Under the pieces are notes generated by a model. It did no database searches. It saw nothing but the letters and a program-made list of their open reading frames with translations, and was not told where the DNA came from. A program made the translations under genes and the position numbers. Positions 6,735 to 15,047 of a stretch of 44,779 bases of DNA are shown piece by piece (the stretch's first letter is position 1; every line of letters begins with the position of its first letter). This DNA is from Chitinophagaceae bacterium (GTDB lineage: Bacteria; Bacteroidota; Bacteroidia; Chitinophagales; Chitinophagaceae): contig JADGPW010000020.1 of assembly GCA_017882265.1 (NCBI GenBank), positions 1-44,779 of the forward strand, in the 5' to 3' direction.

Positions 6735-7913
6735 ATGAACAAGATCATCTTCACCGAAGAATTTTGCCAACCGGAAAACCTGCATCCCTTTACACTGACC
6801 CGGCAGATGCAGGACATTCGCGTCGGCATACTTACCATCCGGGAAAAATGGGAGATCATGCTGGGTCTTCCTTCTTTCGATAAAAAAGAGGATGATTACA
6901 AAGACCTCGGGCGTTCGGTCAATATCGATGAAGTGGTGGAAGATGGAGCCTGTTTTATGATCCATGGCAATATTTTACCTGACGCCAAACTTGTAAAAGC
7001 AGTGGTACGGTTAAAGAACGGTGAATTTATTTCTACCCAGGCCGGAAACGGGATCGTGTACCGGTTTACAAAGAACGAGATTGAGGACAAATACAAAATA
7101 AAAGTAGGCCAGGCGATTAGATTTAAAGCAGCAATCAGGGCCATTCAGTACCCCTGGGATATTTTCCGTCTGAATGATTGGGCAATCCGGGAGGATTTTG
7201 AACTCCTTACTAATAAAAGAAAATCTCAGTCAATTCCTAAAACCAATAAGGTTTTCAAACCCTCCCAGGTCTTTATTGAAAAAGGAGCAAAACTGGAGTA
7301 CTGCATTATTAATGCGACTGCCGGACCCGTGTATATTGGAAAAAATGCCGAGATCATGGAAGGCACTGTGATCCGTGGACCTTTTGCAATGGGGGAGGGA
7401 GCTTGTTTAAAACTCGGTACAAAAGTATATGGAGCCACTACACTGGGACCGGGATGTGTAGCCGGTGGTGAAATAAAGAACTCGGTATTGTTTGGATATT
7501 CCAATAAAGCACACGATGGTTACCTGGGTGATTCGGTAATAGGCGAGTGGTGCAACCTCGGTGCGGGTACCACTAATTCCAATTTAAAGAATAATGCCGG
7601 TGAAATAAAAATATGGACCCCAAACGGACAGATGAATGCAGGGACCAAATGCGGGGTAATGATGGGAGATTATTCCCGTACCGCCGTGAACACAGCTATT
7701 AATACTGGTACCGTTATTGGCGTCTGTTGTAATGTGTATGGTGCCGGGCTGACACCCAAATACATCCCTCATTTTTCCTGGGGCAGTGAGGGGGTCAAAC
7801 ATTACGAATTTGATAGAGCACTATTGGATATTGAGAACTGGAAAAAACTAAAGGGACAAACACTTTTGGATGATGAGAAAAGTATCCTGAAATATATTTA
7901 TGAACACTTTTAA
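6735..7913 (+). CDS. GlmU-like sugar nucleotidyltransferase / hexapeptide acyltransferase protein
   Basis: The 392-residue protein has an N-terminal region typical of the GlmU-like NTP_transf_4 family (IIFTEEFCQPENLHPFTLTR, lacking the classical LAAGxGTRM loop) and a C-terminal left-handed beta-helix from about residue 185 to 340. The helix shows hexapeptide turns (VYIGKNAEIMEGTVIRGPFA, IGEWCNLGAGTTNSNLKNN, GVMMGDYSRTAVNTAINTGT). In Bacteroidota such proteins are annotated as putative UDP-N-acetylglucosamine diphosphorylase / glucosamine-1-phosphate acetyltransferase, acting in peptidoglycan or surface sugar precursor supply. Catalytic competence of the first domain is not obvious from sequence. 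tpiA follows after 8 bases, so the two form an operon. Confidence 0.85.
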   Translation: MNKIIFTEEFCQPENLHPFTLTRQMQDIRVGILTIREKWEIMLGLPSFDKKEDDYKDLGRSVNIDEVVEDGACFMIHGNILPDAKLVKAVVRLKNGEFISTQAGNGIVYRFTKNEIEDKYKIKVGQAIRFKAAIRAIQYPWDIFRLNDWAIREDFELLTNKRKSQSIPKTNKVFKPSQVFIEKGAKLEYCIINATAGPVYIGKNAEIMEGTVIRGPFAMGEGACLKLGTKVYGATTLGPGCVAGGEIKNSVLFGYSNKAHDGYLGDSVIGEWCNLGAGTTNSNLKNNAGEIKIWTPNGQMNAGTKCGVMMGDYSRTAVNTAINTGTVIGVCCNVYGAGLTPKYIPHFSWGSEGVKHYEFDRALLDIENWKKLKGQTLLDDEKSILKYIYEHF

Positions 7914-7921
7914 CCTTATAA

Positions 7922-8683
7922 ATGAGAAAACAAATTGCGGCTGCTAACTGGAAAATGAACCTGACATTTCAGGAGGCAGAAAAATTGCTTGATGATATTC
8001 TTGATGCTGGTATAAAGCTTACCGATCACCAGGAAGTGTTGTTTGCAGTACCGTATCCTTACCTGTTAATGACAAGAAGTGAAGTGGAGGAAGAGCCAAA
8101 TTATCATGGTGCTGCACAAAACTGCTATCATAAAAGCGCGGGCTCCTATACCGGGGAAGTGTCTGCGGAAATGCTACATTCCATAGGAATTAATTACTGC
8201 ATTATTGGCCATAGCGAAAGAAGGGAATTCTTTAATGAAACGAATTCCATGCTAATGGATAAAGTCAATCTTTGTCTTGAAAACCATGTCATCCCGGTAT
8301 TTTGTTGCGGCGAATCCCTTCCGGTTCGCGATGCGGGCAGGCAAAATGATTTTGTAGCCTCACAACTTTCCGGATCATTATTCCATTTACCAGCCGATAA
8401 AATAAAAATGATCATGATTGCTTATGAACCGATCTGGGCAATCGGCACCGGGAAAACAGCCAGCTCCGCCCAGGCACAAGAAATGCACCATTTTCTTCGT
8501 TCTGTATTGGCGGACCAGTATGGAACAGCTATAGCCGATGAAATCCCGATTCTTTACGGCGGAAGTGTAAAAGCGAACAACGCAAAAGAGTTGTTCAGTT
8601 GTACCGATGTCGACGGGGGCCTGGTGGGTGGGGCTTCTTTAATAGCGCAGGATTTTATTGAGATCATTACGGCCCTTAAGTAA
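7922..8683 (+). CDS. tpiA: Triosephosphate isomerase
   Basis: The 253-residue product is a full-length TIM barrel interconverting dihydroxyacetone phosphate and glyceraldehyde 3-phosphate in glycolysis and gluconeogenesis. Visible active-site elements are AANWKMN (Lys11), CIIGHSERR (electrophilic His97), AYEPIWAIGTGKTA (catalytic base Glu169 and phosphate loop 6) and LYGGSVKANN (phosphate-binding loop). It is cytosolic. It is co-directional with the GlmU-like gene, 8 bases downstream of it, and is followed by a palindromic word repeat that may terminate the transcript. Confidence 0.98.
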   Translation: MRKQIAAANWKMNLTFQEAEKLLDDILDAGIKLTDHQEVLFAVPYPYLLMTRSEVEEEPNYHGAAQNCYHKSAGSYTGEVSAEMLHSIGINYCIIGHSERREFFNETNSMLMDKVNLCLENHVIPVFCCGESLPVRDAGRQNDFVASQLSGSLFHLPADKIKMIMIAYEPIWAIGTGKTASSAQAQEMHHFLRSVLADQYGTAIADEIPILYGGSVKANNAKELFSCTDVDGGLVGGASLIAQDFIEIITALK

Positions 8684-8689
8684 TAGAAG

Positions 8690-8770
8690 TAATTAGGAAT
8701 TGGGAATTAGGAATTGGGTCCTGGGTCGAGATGTTCTTAACTAATTCCAAATTCCTAATTCCCAATAACT
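8690..8770. repeat. GGAATTR word-repeat palindrome, copy A
   Basis: TAATTAGGAATTGGGAATTA on the left is answered by AATTCCTAATTCCCAATAAC on the right, around a core GGGTCCTGGGTCGAG. Copies B (11960), C (13139) and D (14917) follow the same plan. It lies directly behind tpiA. Confidence 0.75.
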
Positions 8771-8828
8771 AATATCTTAGCACATCAAACCTCCACCATA
8801 TCATATCGTCATAACAAGGAAGAATCAG

Positions 8829-9197
8829 GTGTTGCTGAGTTTCCTGAGGATCAGGGCTATTATTAATGGTAAAGAAATTTATCCCCTGGTCAATAGTAAG
8901 CCGGTTGTCATTAAAGTGGAGGAGAACAACCCTAAACTGGTGATCACGGATGGGTTTCATTTTACCCAACCGGTGGAACTGGTATATCATCACCTGAATA
9001 CATATTATTTTAAGGTCGTTTGTGTGATTGGCGATTTCCAACTAATGGCAGGAGGATTCTTATTGGCTTTTTTATACCTGATGGGATTTTATTCAGGTAT
9101 CTTCCTGGTTAAACTTTTCAGTTTCTCGCCCATCCTGTATTTACTCTTTCTTTACTATTTTAACCGGAAAGAATTTATCCAGATCACGCCGGTTTGA
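8829..9197 (+). CDS. Small membrane protein of unknown function
   Basis: About 122 residues from a GTG. The N-terminal half reads INGKEIYPLVNSKPVVIKVE, NPKLVITDGFHFT and resembles small beta-rich cytosolic segments. The C-terminal half has two hydrophobic segments (AGGFLLAFLYLMGFYSGIFL and FSPILYLLFLYYF), so it is probably an inner-membrane protein. Function is unknown. The start is uncertain: the frame is open up to a TAG at 8778 and HIKPPPYHIVITRKNQ directly upstream looks coding, but it holds no ATG, GTG or TTG. Repeat copy A ends just before this point and may have replaced the original start. It converges on the K+ channel gene with a 4-bp gap. Confidence 0.6.
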   Translation: MLLSFLRIRAIINGKEIYPLVNSKPVVIKVEENNPKLVITDGFHFTQPVELVYHHLNTYYFKVVCVIGDFQLMAGGFLLAFLYLMGFYSGIFLVKLFSFSPILYLLFLYYFNRKEFIQITPV

Positions 9198-9201
9198 TCA
9201 T

Positions 9202-10170
9202 TTAGATAACCTGGGCCGGGTGGGGGATCTCCACTCGCTCAAAATCATTCAGCATATCCAGGTTGAGAATGGTCTTTTCATTACCCGGGTAAAACATTAA
9301 TTTGAATTTTGCTCCCCAAACGATCTCCTCGCTCACATAAGACGTCCGGGCTACTACCATATTTGCAAAAACTTCATCAAAGGCCTTTGCAAAAGCGAAG
9401 ACTTCTATTCGTGTATTCTTTATATCCTCGGCGCTAAACCCATACAGGGGACTCTTTTCAATGATCGGGTGCACGATCGTCCAGCTGAGGACAAGGGCAT
9501 TCAAGGTTGAAATTTCCATATCCAGGCTGTAGAATTTATTGGTCATCTTCCCATTTTCTTCCACCTGCATACCCATGGTTAATTTAACTTCGGCTTCTGA
9601 AAGTTTATTATTCTTATAAGGGGACATACGGAACATCAGCGCTATGCCATCTTTATAAGGAGCTATCAACGCATTATGGCTAAACTTGATGAATGCCTGT
9701 GGCCTGGAGAATCGTCCATAAAACAGACCAGTGGCAATGGCAAAACTTAATAGACCCAGGAATGCCTCAAAGGTTGACACCGCGCTGGTCAGGAACCCAG
9801 TGGGACTAATGCGTCCATAGCCAACTGTAGTAAATGTTTGAGCGCTGAAGAAAAACACTTCTGAAAAATTCTTCAATGGAGAACCACTTTTAACTCCCGC
9901 AAGGTGTTCAATTCCGATGAGGTAATAAATACCGGCAAAAAGTACATTGATAAGGGTGTAAATAAGGAGCAGAAGCAGCAGGAACTTTCCCTGTTTCATG
10001 CCCAAAAGGGTGTGGTACCAGCTATAACGATGTAAGAGGCTGACACCTTTTTTGGTAACATTGGCGCCACCTTCCCTTTTATAAAAACGACCGCTGCTGT
10101 TGTTACTGTTAACGCTGAAACCGGTATTGTCCTCCGATTTAAGACTGCGAAATTTTTTAATAATTGCCAT
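9202..10170 (-). CDS. Inward-rectifier (Kir/KirBac-type) potassium channel
   Basis: The 322-residue product has the KirBac plan. There is a basic cytosolic N-terminus with an amphipathic slide helix (LLHRYSWYHTLLGM), TM1 (FLLLLLLIYTLINVLFAGIY), a pore helix with selectivity filter TTVGYGR (about residues 114-120), TM2 (TFEAFLGLLSFAIATGLFYG) and a C-terminal immunoglobulin-like cytosolic domain of about 180 residues. It conducts K+ across the inner membrane, gated through the cytosolic domain. The start was set at the ATG of 10170; the frame also has a TTG two codons upstream. It is transcribed alone, divergent from the glycosyltransferase at 10364. Confidence 0.93.
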   Translation of the reverse strand: MAIIKKFRSLKSEDNTGFSVNSNNSSGRFYKREGGANVTKKGVSLLHRYSWYHTLLGMKQGKFLLLLLLIYTLINVLFAGIYYLIGIEHLAGVKSGSPLKNFSEVFFFSAQTFTTVGYGRISPTGFLTSAVSTFEAFLGLLSFAIATGLFYGRFSRPQAFIKFSHNALIAPYKDGIALMFRMSPYKNNKLSEAEVKLTMGMQVEENGKMTNKFYSLDMEISTLNALVLSWTIVHPIIEKSPLYGFSAEDIKNTRIEVFAFAKAFDEVFANMVVARTSYVSEEIVWGAKFKLMFYPGNEKTILNLDMLNDFERVEIPHPAQVI

Positions 10171-10363
10171 TTTCAAATGTATAATTTATTTAAATAAGTG
10201 CTTCAGCGGTATTTTTATAATAAGGCCAACCATATGGATTTTGTTTGCAGTTCAGGCTGGTTTATTTTTATGGGACACCCAGGCAGGTTCACGGGTAAAA
10301 TTTAAACGCTTTGACCAATTTGACTGGTATGATTTTTTTTATACCTGCGACTAACAGGACTCA

Positions 10364-11563
10364 ATGATCATTATGACCCGAAAAAAAATTCTATGGTTGT
10401 GCAGCTGGTATCCGGGTAAAACCGATCCGTTCAATGGCGATTTTATTCAGCGACATGCCCGTGCGGCTGCTTTGTACAACGATATCTATGTCATTCATGT
10501 GGCGGCTGATACGACCGGGATGATTAAAAGGACTACTGTAGAATTAAACAAAGTTCCCGGTCTGACTGAACATATCGTTTACTATAAAAAATCCGGGTCA
10601 TCCTGGGGAAGATTCATCGGACATTACCGCTTACTCGGACTTTTCCGGCATGCTATCCGGCGGTATATCAGTGAAAACGGGAAACCGTTACTTGTACATG
10701 TGCAGGTGCCGATGAAGGCAGGCATACTGGCCCTTTGGATGAAAAGAAGATGGAATATCCCCTTTATTGTGACGGAACACTGGGGTATATATAATGAAGT
10801 GGAAGCATTAAATTATAGCGGCAGGAATAAAAGTTTTAAACTATATACAAAGACGATCTTCAGCCATGCAGAAAGGTTTATCAGCGTAAGCGATTATCTC
10901 GCCAAAGGAGTGAACAGGCTGGTCATTAAAAAAGAGTATGATGTTATTCCGAATGTTGTCAACACCGAATTGTTTTTTTATAAAGAAAAAAAGATTACGC
11001 CCGGGAAATCCTTCGGATTAAAATTTCGTTTTATTCATGTATCAAATATGGTGACCCTGAAGAATGCGGAAGGGATATTGCGGGGATTTAAAGCATTGCT
11101 GGAGCAAAACAATAATGCGTCACTGGTAATGATTGGTGACAGGGAGCTGGCAATGCGGAATTATGCCTCCAGCCTTGGTTTACCGGAACATGCCCTATCC
11201 TTTCTTGGAGAAGTGCCTTATGAGCAGGTAGCAAGGGAAATGCAGGTATCGGATTGTCTTGTTTTATATAGTAATATTGAAAATTCCCCCTGCGTGATCG
11301 GAGAAGCTTTGTGTTGCGGCCTGCCGGTGATCGCTACAAATGTCGGTGGCATTCCCGAACTGGTAAATGAAACGAATGGACTGCTGGTATCACCTCAAAA
11401 CGATACGATGCTTAAGGACTCTATGCAAAAGATGATAGATGATCATTTACACTATGAACGAAAAAAAATTGCTGAGGACGCAGCCTCCAAATTCAGTTAT
11501 TCAGTGATCGGTCGACAATTTGATAATTTATATACGCAAGTCAGTGAGACAGTAAGACAGTAA
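10364..11563 (+). CDS. Glycosyltransferase family 4
   Basis: The 399-residue protein has a GT-B fold signature. The N-terminal domain opens with ILWLCSWYPGKTDPFNGDFI, contains HVQVPMKAG and IVTEHWGIYN, and has the ISVSDYLAKGVN linker. The C-terminal domain contains FIHVSNMVTLKN and the donor-binding EX7E region (SNIENSPCVIGEALCCGLPV, then IATNVGGIPELV). It transfers a sugar from a nucleotide donor in the cytosol, probably for glycolipid or polysaccharide; donor and acceptor are unknown. No sugar genes flank it. The last codons (VSETVRQ stop) are written in CAGT-type 8-bp repeats that continue past the stop, so the C-terminus may have been changed by repeat expansion. Confidence 0.92.
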   Translation: MIIMTRKKILWLCSWYPGKTDPFNGDFIQRHARAAALYNDIYVIHVAADTTGMIKRTTVELNKVPGLTEHIVYYKKSGSSWGRFIGHYRLLGLFRHAIRRYISENGKPLLVHVQVPMKAGILALWMKRRWNIPFIVTEHWGIYNEVEALNYSGRNKSFKLYTKTIFSHAERFISVSDYLAKGVNRLVIKKEYDVIPNVVNTELFFYKEKKITPGKSFGLKFRFIHVSNMVTLKNAEGILRGFKALLEQNNNASLVMIGDRELAMRNYASSLGLPEHALSFLGEVPYEQVAREMQVSDCLVLYSNIENSPCVIGEALCCGLPVIATNVGGIPELVNETNGLLVSPQNDTMLKDSMQKMIDDHLHYERKKIAEDAASKFSYSVIGRQFDNLYTQVSETVRQ

Positions 11564-11619
11564 GACAGTCAGGCAGTCGGCAGTAGGCAGTGTGTCAGTA
11601 AATCAATGAGACAGTTGGA
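11542..11619. repeat. 8-bp CAGTnnnn tandem array across a stop codon
   Basis: CAGT (one CAAT) recurs at 11542, 11550, 11558, 11566, 11574, 11581, 11588, 11596, 11604 and 11612, a period of 8 with two 7-bp steps. The first three units are inside the glycosyltransferase coding sequence and provide its stop codon; the rest lie beyond it. Confidence 0.8.
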
Positions 11620-11644
11620 CCTGGTACACTTTTAACTATTATCT

Positions 11645-11666
11645 ACCTGCCTGCCGGCAGGCAGGT
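11645..11666. repeat. Perfect 22-bp palindrome between convergent genes
   Basis: ACCTGCCTGCC followed directly by its reverse complement. It abuts the stop codon of the minus-strand ACBP gene. A shorter, imperfect relative sits inside repeat copy C at 13210-13231. It may act as a bidirectional transcription end or be a mobile palindromic word. Confidence 0.75.
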
Positions 11667-11932
11667 TAACTTTTATCTGACTTCAGCTTATTCACCAATT
11701 CTATATAATCTGTCATGGCATCTGTGGTTGATTTTCCTTTCAATCCCACCCAGGCTTCATATTTCGCCTTTGCCACAAAATCAAAAGGATTGGATGGAGG
11801 TTCGGTAATCACATCGCCTTCTGTGGCTTGTTTGTACAGGGAATAAAGTTGAAGCAATACATCATTGCCGGGGCGCTGGGGGAGGGTCTTAGATTCTGCA
11901 GCAGCTTGTTCAAATTGTTCTTTTAGTTCCAT
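11666..11932 (-). CDS. Acyl-CoA-binding protein
   Basis: The 88-residue product is a complete ACBP four-helix domain. It has LKEQFEQAAAESKTLPQRPG at the N-terminus, the LLQLYSLYKQATEGDV acyl-CoA contact helix, and KAKYEAWVGLKGKSTTDAM with the conserved Lys/Trp positions. ACBPs bind medium- and long-chain acyl-CoA esters in the cytosol and buffer their free pool. They are widespread in eukaryotes and patchy in bacteria. The gene stands alone between two convergent or co-directional units, with word repeats on both sides. Confidence 0.95.
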   Translation of the reverse strand: MELKEQFEQAAAESKTLPQRPGNDVLLQLYSLYKQATEGDVITEPPSNPFDFVAKAKYEAWVGLKGKSTTDAMTDYIELVNKLKSDKS

Positions 11933-11959
11933 TGACGATTGGTTTTATGTGGATGATTG

Positions 11960-12054
11960 AGAATTAGAGGGAATTAAGAATTTGTAATTAGGAATTTGGT
12001 CCTAGATCGAATTGGTATTAATAATTCGCCCCAATTCCCAATTCTTAATTCCCT
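11960..12054. repeat. GGAATTR word-repeat palindrome, copy B
   Basis: Left arm GAATTAAGAATTTGTAATTA and right arm CAATTCCCAATTCTTAATTC around TTTGGTCCTAGATCGAATT. The core matches copy A (TTGGGTCCTGGGTCGAG), which shows that the copies share ancestry and not just the simple word. Confidence 0.75.
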
Positions 12055-12058
12055 AAAC

Positions 12059-13090
12059 TCACTGCGTTCGGGCATTATCAATAAAAATATTTTGTATACT
12101 ATGCCTGTCATTAATGGTCTTGTAAAATTCTTCAAGATAGTCGACGATCACTTTCCTGTTCTTGGTAGTTAATAAAGAGAAATTGGTGACCAGGGAGATG
12201 ATCTTGTCTTTCTGTTTTCTGAAAACATCAAAAATAGTTTGTAGTTCTTCCATGGTTCTCGGGAAACCCCGGTACACTCTTTCGGTCACTTTTTCGGTGC
12301 CCAGCACTTCGTTAGGAAGTGCGTAGCTGGCATCCACAAGACCCGAATGATCGAAATCATAGGGAACTGCAAAAGGGAGGGCGGCGGCATTATCTTTATC
12401 AAAAATGAGTTTTATATTATGATTATTGGGAACCGACCAGTCACCATTGCTGATCATATATTCAAACACTGCCACCATCGTCATCATATCCCGGTTAGTT
12501 CGTTCAGTTAAGACGACCAGTTTTTCTTTTTTAATACAGCCATTACGTTCTGCCATATCCTTGTCATCTTCGATCAGGAAGGCATACTGGGAGAAGGGCT
12601 TCATCTTATTCCTGCTATCCCTGTAACTGACCCTTAACAGCCTTACCCGGAAACTTTTTTCTTCCAGCAGGTTATAGATCTTATAGGCCAGGTATTCTTT
12701 AAGTATTAGTTGTTCATCATCCGTATTGCTGCCGCAGCCGATTACTAGTTTCAACGTGCCCAACGAGGAAAGTACAGGAGCGCCGGGGTTTCGGAAATTG
12801 ATCAGGATAGGAGGGATCGTGCAATAGTCACGTCGGAAATGGCCTCTTGGCGCAACACTTACCGTTTCATCAGTAGCAGTGCTGTCGGGAAAATGTAAAC
12901 TAACCGTCGCCGGCTGATATACATCCAGCCCTTTTTCTGATTGCAGCTTCCTGATATCAGTAGTCAGGGTCATATCGATCAGCTTTTCATCTGTAAAGAA
13001 TTTAACACTGTCGATGCGGGAAGACTGTGCCTGGGTTAAAAATTGCGATGATACCAGGCATACTAAAAGCAGCCATTTAATTTTTCTCAT
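12059..13090 (-). CDS. Secreted protein with CotH/kinase-like motifs
   Basis: The 343-residue product has a signal peptide (MRKIKWLLLVCLVSSQFLTQ, cleavage near AQS), so it is exported. The rest is a single soluble domain. The segments GDWSVPNNHNIKLIFDK and PFAVPYDFDHSGLVDASYA resemble the catalytic and metal-binding loops of CotH-type atypical kinases (an Asp plus His-Asn, then Asp-Phe-Asp). The order and spacing fit that fold, but I cannot confirm it. EYLAYKIYNLLEEKSFRVRL is also like the helix before the CotH core. Related secreted proteins are common in Bacteroidota and uncharacterised. A target cannot be named. It is flanked by word repeats and has no operon partner. Confidence 0.65.
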   Translation of the reverse strand: MRKIKWLLLVCLVSSQFLTQAQSSRIDSVKFFTDEKLIDMTLTTDIRKLQSEKGLDVYQPATVSLHFPDSTATDETVSVAPRGHFRRDYCTIPPILINFRNPGAPVLSSLGTLKLVIGCGSNTDDEQLILKEYLAYKIYNLLEEKSFRVRLLRVSYRDSRNKMKPFSQYAFLIEDDKDMAERNGCIKKEKLVVLTERTNRDMMTMVAVFEYMISNGDWSVPNNHNIKLIFDKDNAAALPFAVPYDFDHSGLVDASYALPNEVLGTEKVTERVYRGFPRTMEELQTIFDVFRKQKDKIISLVTNFSLLTTKNRKVIVDYLEEFYKTINDRHSIQNIFIDNARTQ

Positions 13091-13138
13091 ACTGGCATGT
13101 ATGTTTTGGTAATTGAAAATTACGAAAGAAACTGTTAT

Positions 13139-13253
13139 GAGGAATTAGTTATTAGTAATTTGGAATGAGGCGAAAATTCTTTAATAAGGGAATGACCTCC
13201 TAATTCCCAACCTGCCTGCCGGAAGCAGGTTCCCAATTCCCAATTCCTATTCC
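13139..13253. repeat. GGAATTR word-repeat palindrome, copy C
   Basis: GAGGAATTAGTTATTAGTAA on the left and CCCAATTCCCAATTCCTATT on the right. An ACCTGCCTGCCGG...AGCAGGT palindrome (13210-13231) has been inserted in the right arm, a repeat within a repeat. Confidence 0.65.
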
Positions 13254-13256
13254 ATG

Positions 13257-14885
13257 TTATTTCATCACATCTTCAATTACATGCCCGATACAACCACTTG
13301 GCATTTGTATATGAAGCAGGGCGGCGATGGTGGGGGCAATATCGGTCATATAGGTTTCCCGGTTCGTTTTTCCATGTTTGATACCCCATCCATACCAGAC
13401 AAGCGGGATATGGGCATCATAAGGGTTCCATAACCCATGGGTAGTACCTGCACCGGCAAAACCTTCCAGGTATTGAGGTTTTAAAATGACCTGCACATCC
13501 CCACTCCGTTTCGGGTAGTACCCGTTAGCTAACATATTTTTTTGTGTGCTGTTCAGGGTGGTTTGCATAAGCTTGTCAATTGCAAAGGCTCTTGCAATAC
13601 CGGGATCTACCGATAAGTAGCCGATCATCCAGTTCTTTATTTCTTCGGCATTAAGCTGCGCCGAATCGATAGCCGGGTGATTGAGAGTAAACTGGTAATT
13701 ATCACTACTTACGATGAGGTTATCTTTTCCAAACTTAGATTTCAGCGATGCATTCATTAGCCTGGCCATCCCCGGCATGTCCACGCTCCCGGCCGGAATA
13801 CCATGTTCTCTTAAGAAACCTGGTACCTGTGCTACTCCATGATCAGCGGATAAAAAAACAAGGTACTGGTCCTTGCCTACTTTAGCGTCCAGGAAATCAA
13901 GCAGGTCTCCGATCTCTTTGTCAAGCCGGAGATATACATCTTCCTCTTCAATTGAATTAGGACCGAAACTGTGCCCGGTATAATCGGGTGATGAAAAACT
14001 TACGGCGAGGAAATCAGTGATATCATCAGCTCCTAATTCTTCCCCGGTTATAGCAGCTTTTACAAGTTCAGCGGTCAATGTATTTCCCTGGGGCATGACA
14101 GCGATTGCGCCATAATTTTTGCCAATAAAGCTTTTGGTATCATAGGGAAACCCTTTCAGGGCAGCACCAAAGGGTTTGCCTTCCCAGGGTTCTTCATCTG
14201 CCGTACTTTGTACGTAAGTATTAAGAGGATACAAGGTATTCCAACCCTCCTGGTAATATTTATCTACTAATTTCTGTGCATTAAAATCTTTTACCCATTT
14301 AGGAAGGTCATTCATATAATAAGTGGATGTGATCCAGTCACCCGTCGTATTATCATACCAGTAAGCAGCATTTGCACTGTGACCTGCAGGTAAAATACCA
14401 CCACGATCCTTGATGGCAATGCCGATAACCTTGCTGCGGAAATTAGTGGCTAATCTTAATTCATCGCAGATAGTTGTGGACTGCAGGTGGTGGGGGCTCA
14501 TTAACCCGAGCGCTGAAGCGCTACCCACAGTTTTGACAGTTTTATCTTCTGCACAATATACTTCCCGGTTTTTTTCATTATCATACCAAAAATTACCTGT
14601 CATGCCATTAATGGCAGGAACGGAGCCGGTATAGATCGAACTATGCCCGCAGGCGGTTACGGTCGGCGTATAAGGGATCAATGTATTCTCACAGGTAAAG
14701 CCCTGGTTTAACAATCGTTTAAATCCACCCCTGGGTGAGTACCTGTCATAAAAACGATACAGGTAATCCCAGCGCATTTGGTCTACGACCAGTCCCACTA
14801 CTAATTTAGGGCGTGGAATACTTTGTTGTGCCTGAACAGTAAAACCAAATATTAATACCAATACAATTGTCAATAGCCTTTGCAT
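13257..14885 (-). CDS. pafA: PafA-type alkaline phosphatase
   Basis: The 542-residue product has a signal peptide (LLTIVLVLIFGFTVQAQ) and the alkaline phosphatase superfamily fold. Visible metal and active-site elements are VVGLVVDQMRWDY (Asp35), PTVTACGHSSIYTG (nucleophile Thr77), KDRGGILPAGHSANAAYWYD (the Lys/Arg substrate clamp of PafA), SSPDYTGHSFGPNS, LSADHGV and GTTHGLWNPY. PafA enzymes are periplasmic zinc-dependent monoesterases that release phosphate from organic phosphates, and they are prevalent in Bacteroidota. A TACATTTG -7 element lies 16 bases before the ATG. No phosphate-regulon neighbour is present. Confidence 0.93.
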   Translation of the reverse strand: MQRLLTIVLVLIFGFTVQAQQSIPRPKLVVGLVVDQMRWDYLYRFYDRYSPRGGFKRLLNQGFTCENTLIPYTPTVTACGHSSIYTGSVPAINGMTGNFWYDNEKNREVYCAEDKTVKTVGSASALGLMSPHHLQSTTICDELRLATNFRSKVIGIAIKDRGGILPAGHSANAAYWYDNTTGDWITSTYYMNDLPKWVKDFNAQKLVDKYYQEGWNTLYPLNTYVQSTADEEPWEGKPFGAALKGFPYDTKSFIGKNYGAIAVMPQGNTLTAELVKAAITGEELGADDITDFLAVSFSSPDYTGHSFGPNSIEEEDVYLRLDKEIGDLLDFLDAKVGKDQYLVFLSADHGVAQVPGFLREHGIPAGSVDMPGMARLMNASLKSKFGKDNLIVSSDNYQFTLNHPAIDSAQLNAEEIKNWMIGYLSVDPGIARAFAIDKLMQTTLNSTQKNMLANGYYPKRSGDVQVILKPQYLEGFAGAGTTHGLWNPYDAHIPLVWYGWGIKHGKTNRETYMTDIAPTIAALLHIQMPSGCIGHVIEDVMK

Positions 14886-14900
14886 GAATTGTTATTTTAA

Positions 14901-14908
14901 CAAATGTA
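14901..14908 (-). promoter_or_regulatory. -7 promoter element of pafA
   Basis: On the minus strand TACATTTG matches TAnnTTTG 16 bases before the pafA ATG. The region expected to hold the -33 element is inside word-repeat copy D and has no clear TTTG. Confidence 0.55.
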
Positions 14909-14916
14909 AGGGTTTA

Positions 14917-15022
14917 TGGAATTGGGAATTGGTAAATGGGAATTAAGGATTAGGAATTGGGAATTAGGTAGAACACCCAACAAAAGGAAAATTTCAACGT
15001 TAGGGCCCAATTCCTATTTACC
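14917..15022. repeat. GGAATTR word-repeat palindrome, copy D
   Basis: GGAATTGGGAATTGGTAAAT and GGATTAGGAATTGGGAATTA on the left, CCCAATTCCTATTTACCCAT on the right. It sits in the upstream region of pafA, so unlike copy A it is placed to affect a promoter. Confidence 0.7.
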
Positions 15023-15047
15023 CATGAGTGTAGGAGCAAAGAAACAA

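Noticed and set aside
8769-9041. 90-aa minus-strand frame
   Set aside because: Antisense shadow of the small membrane protein, which has a clear hydrophobic pattern on the plus strand.
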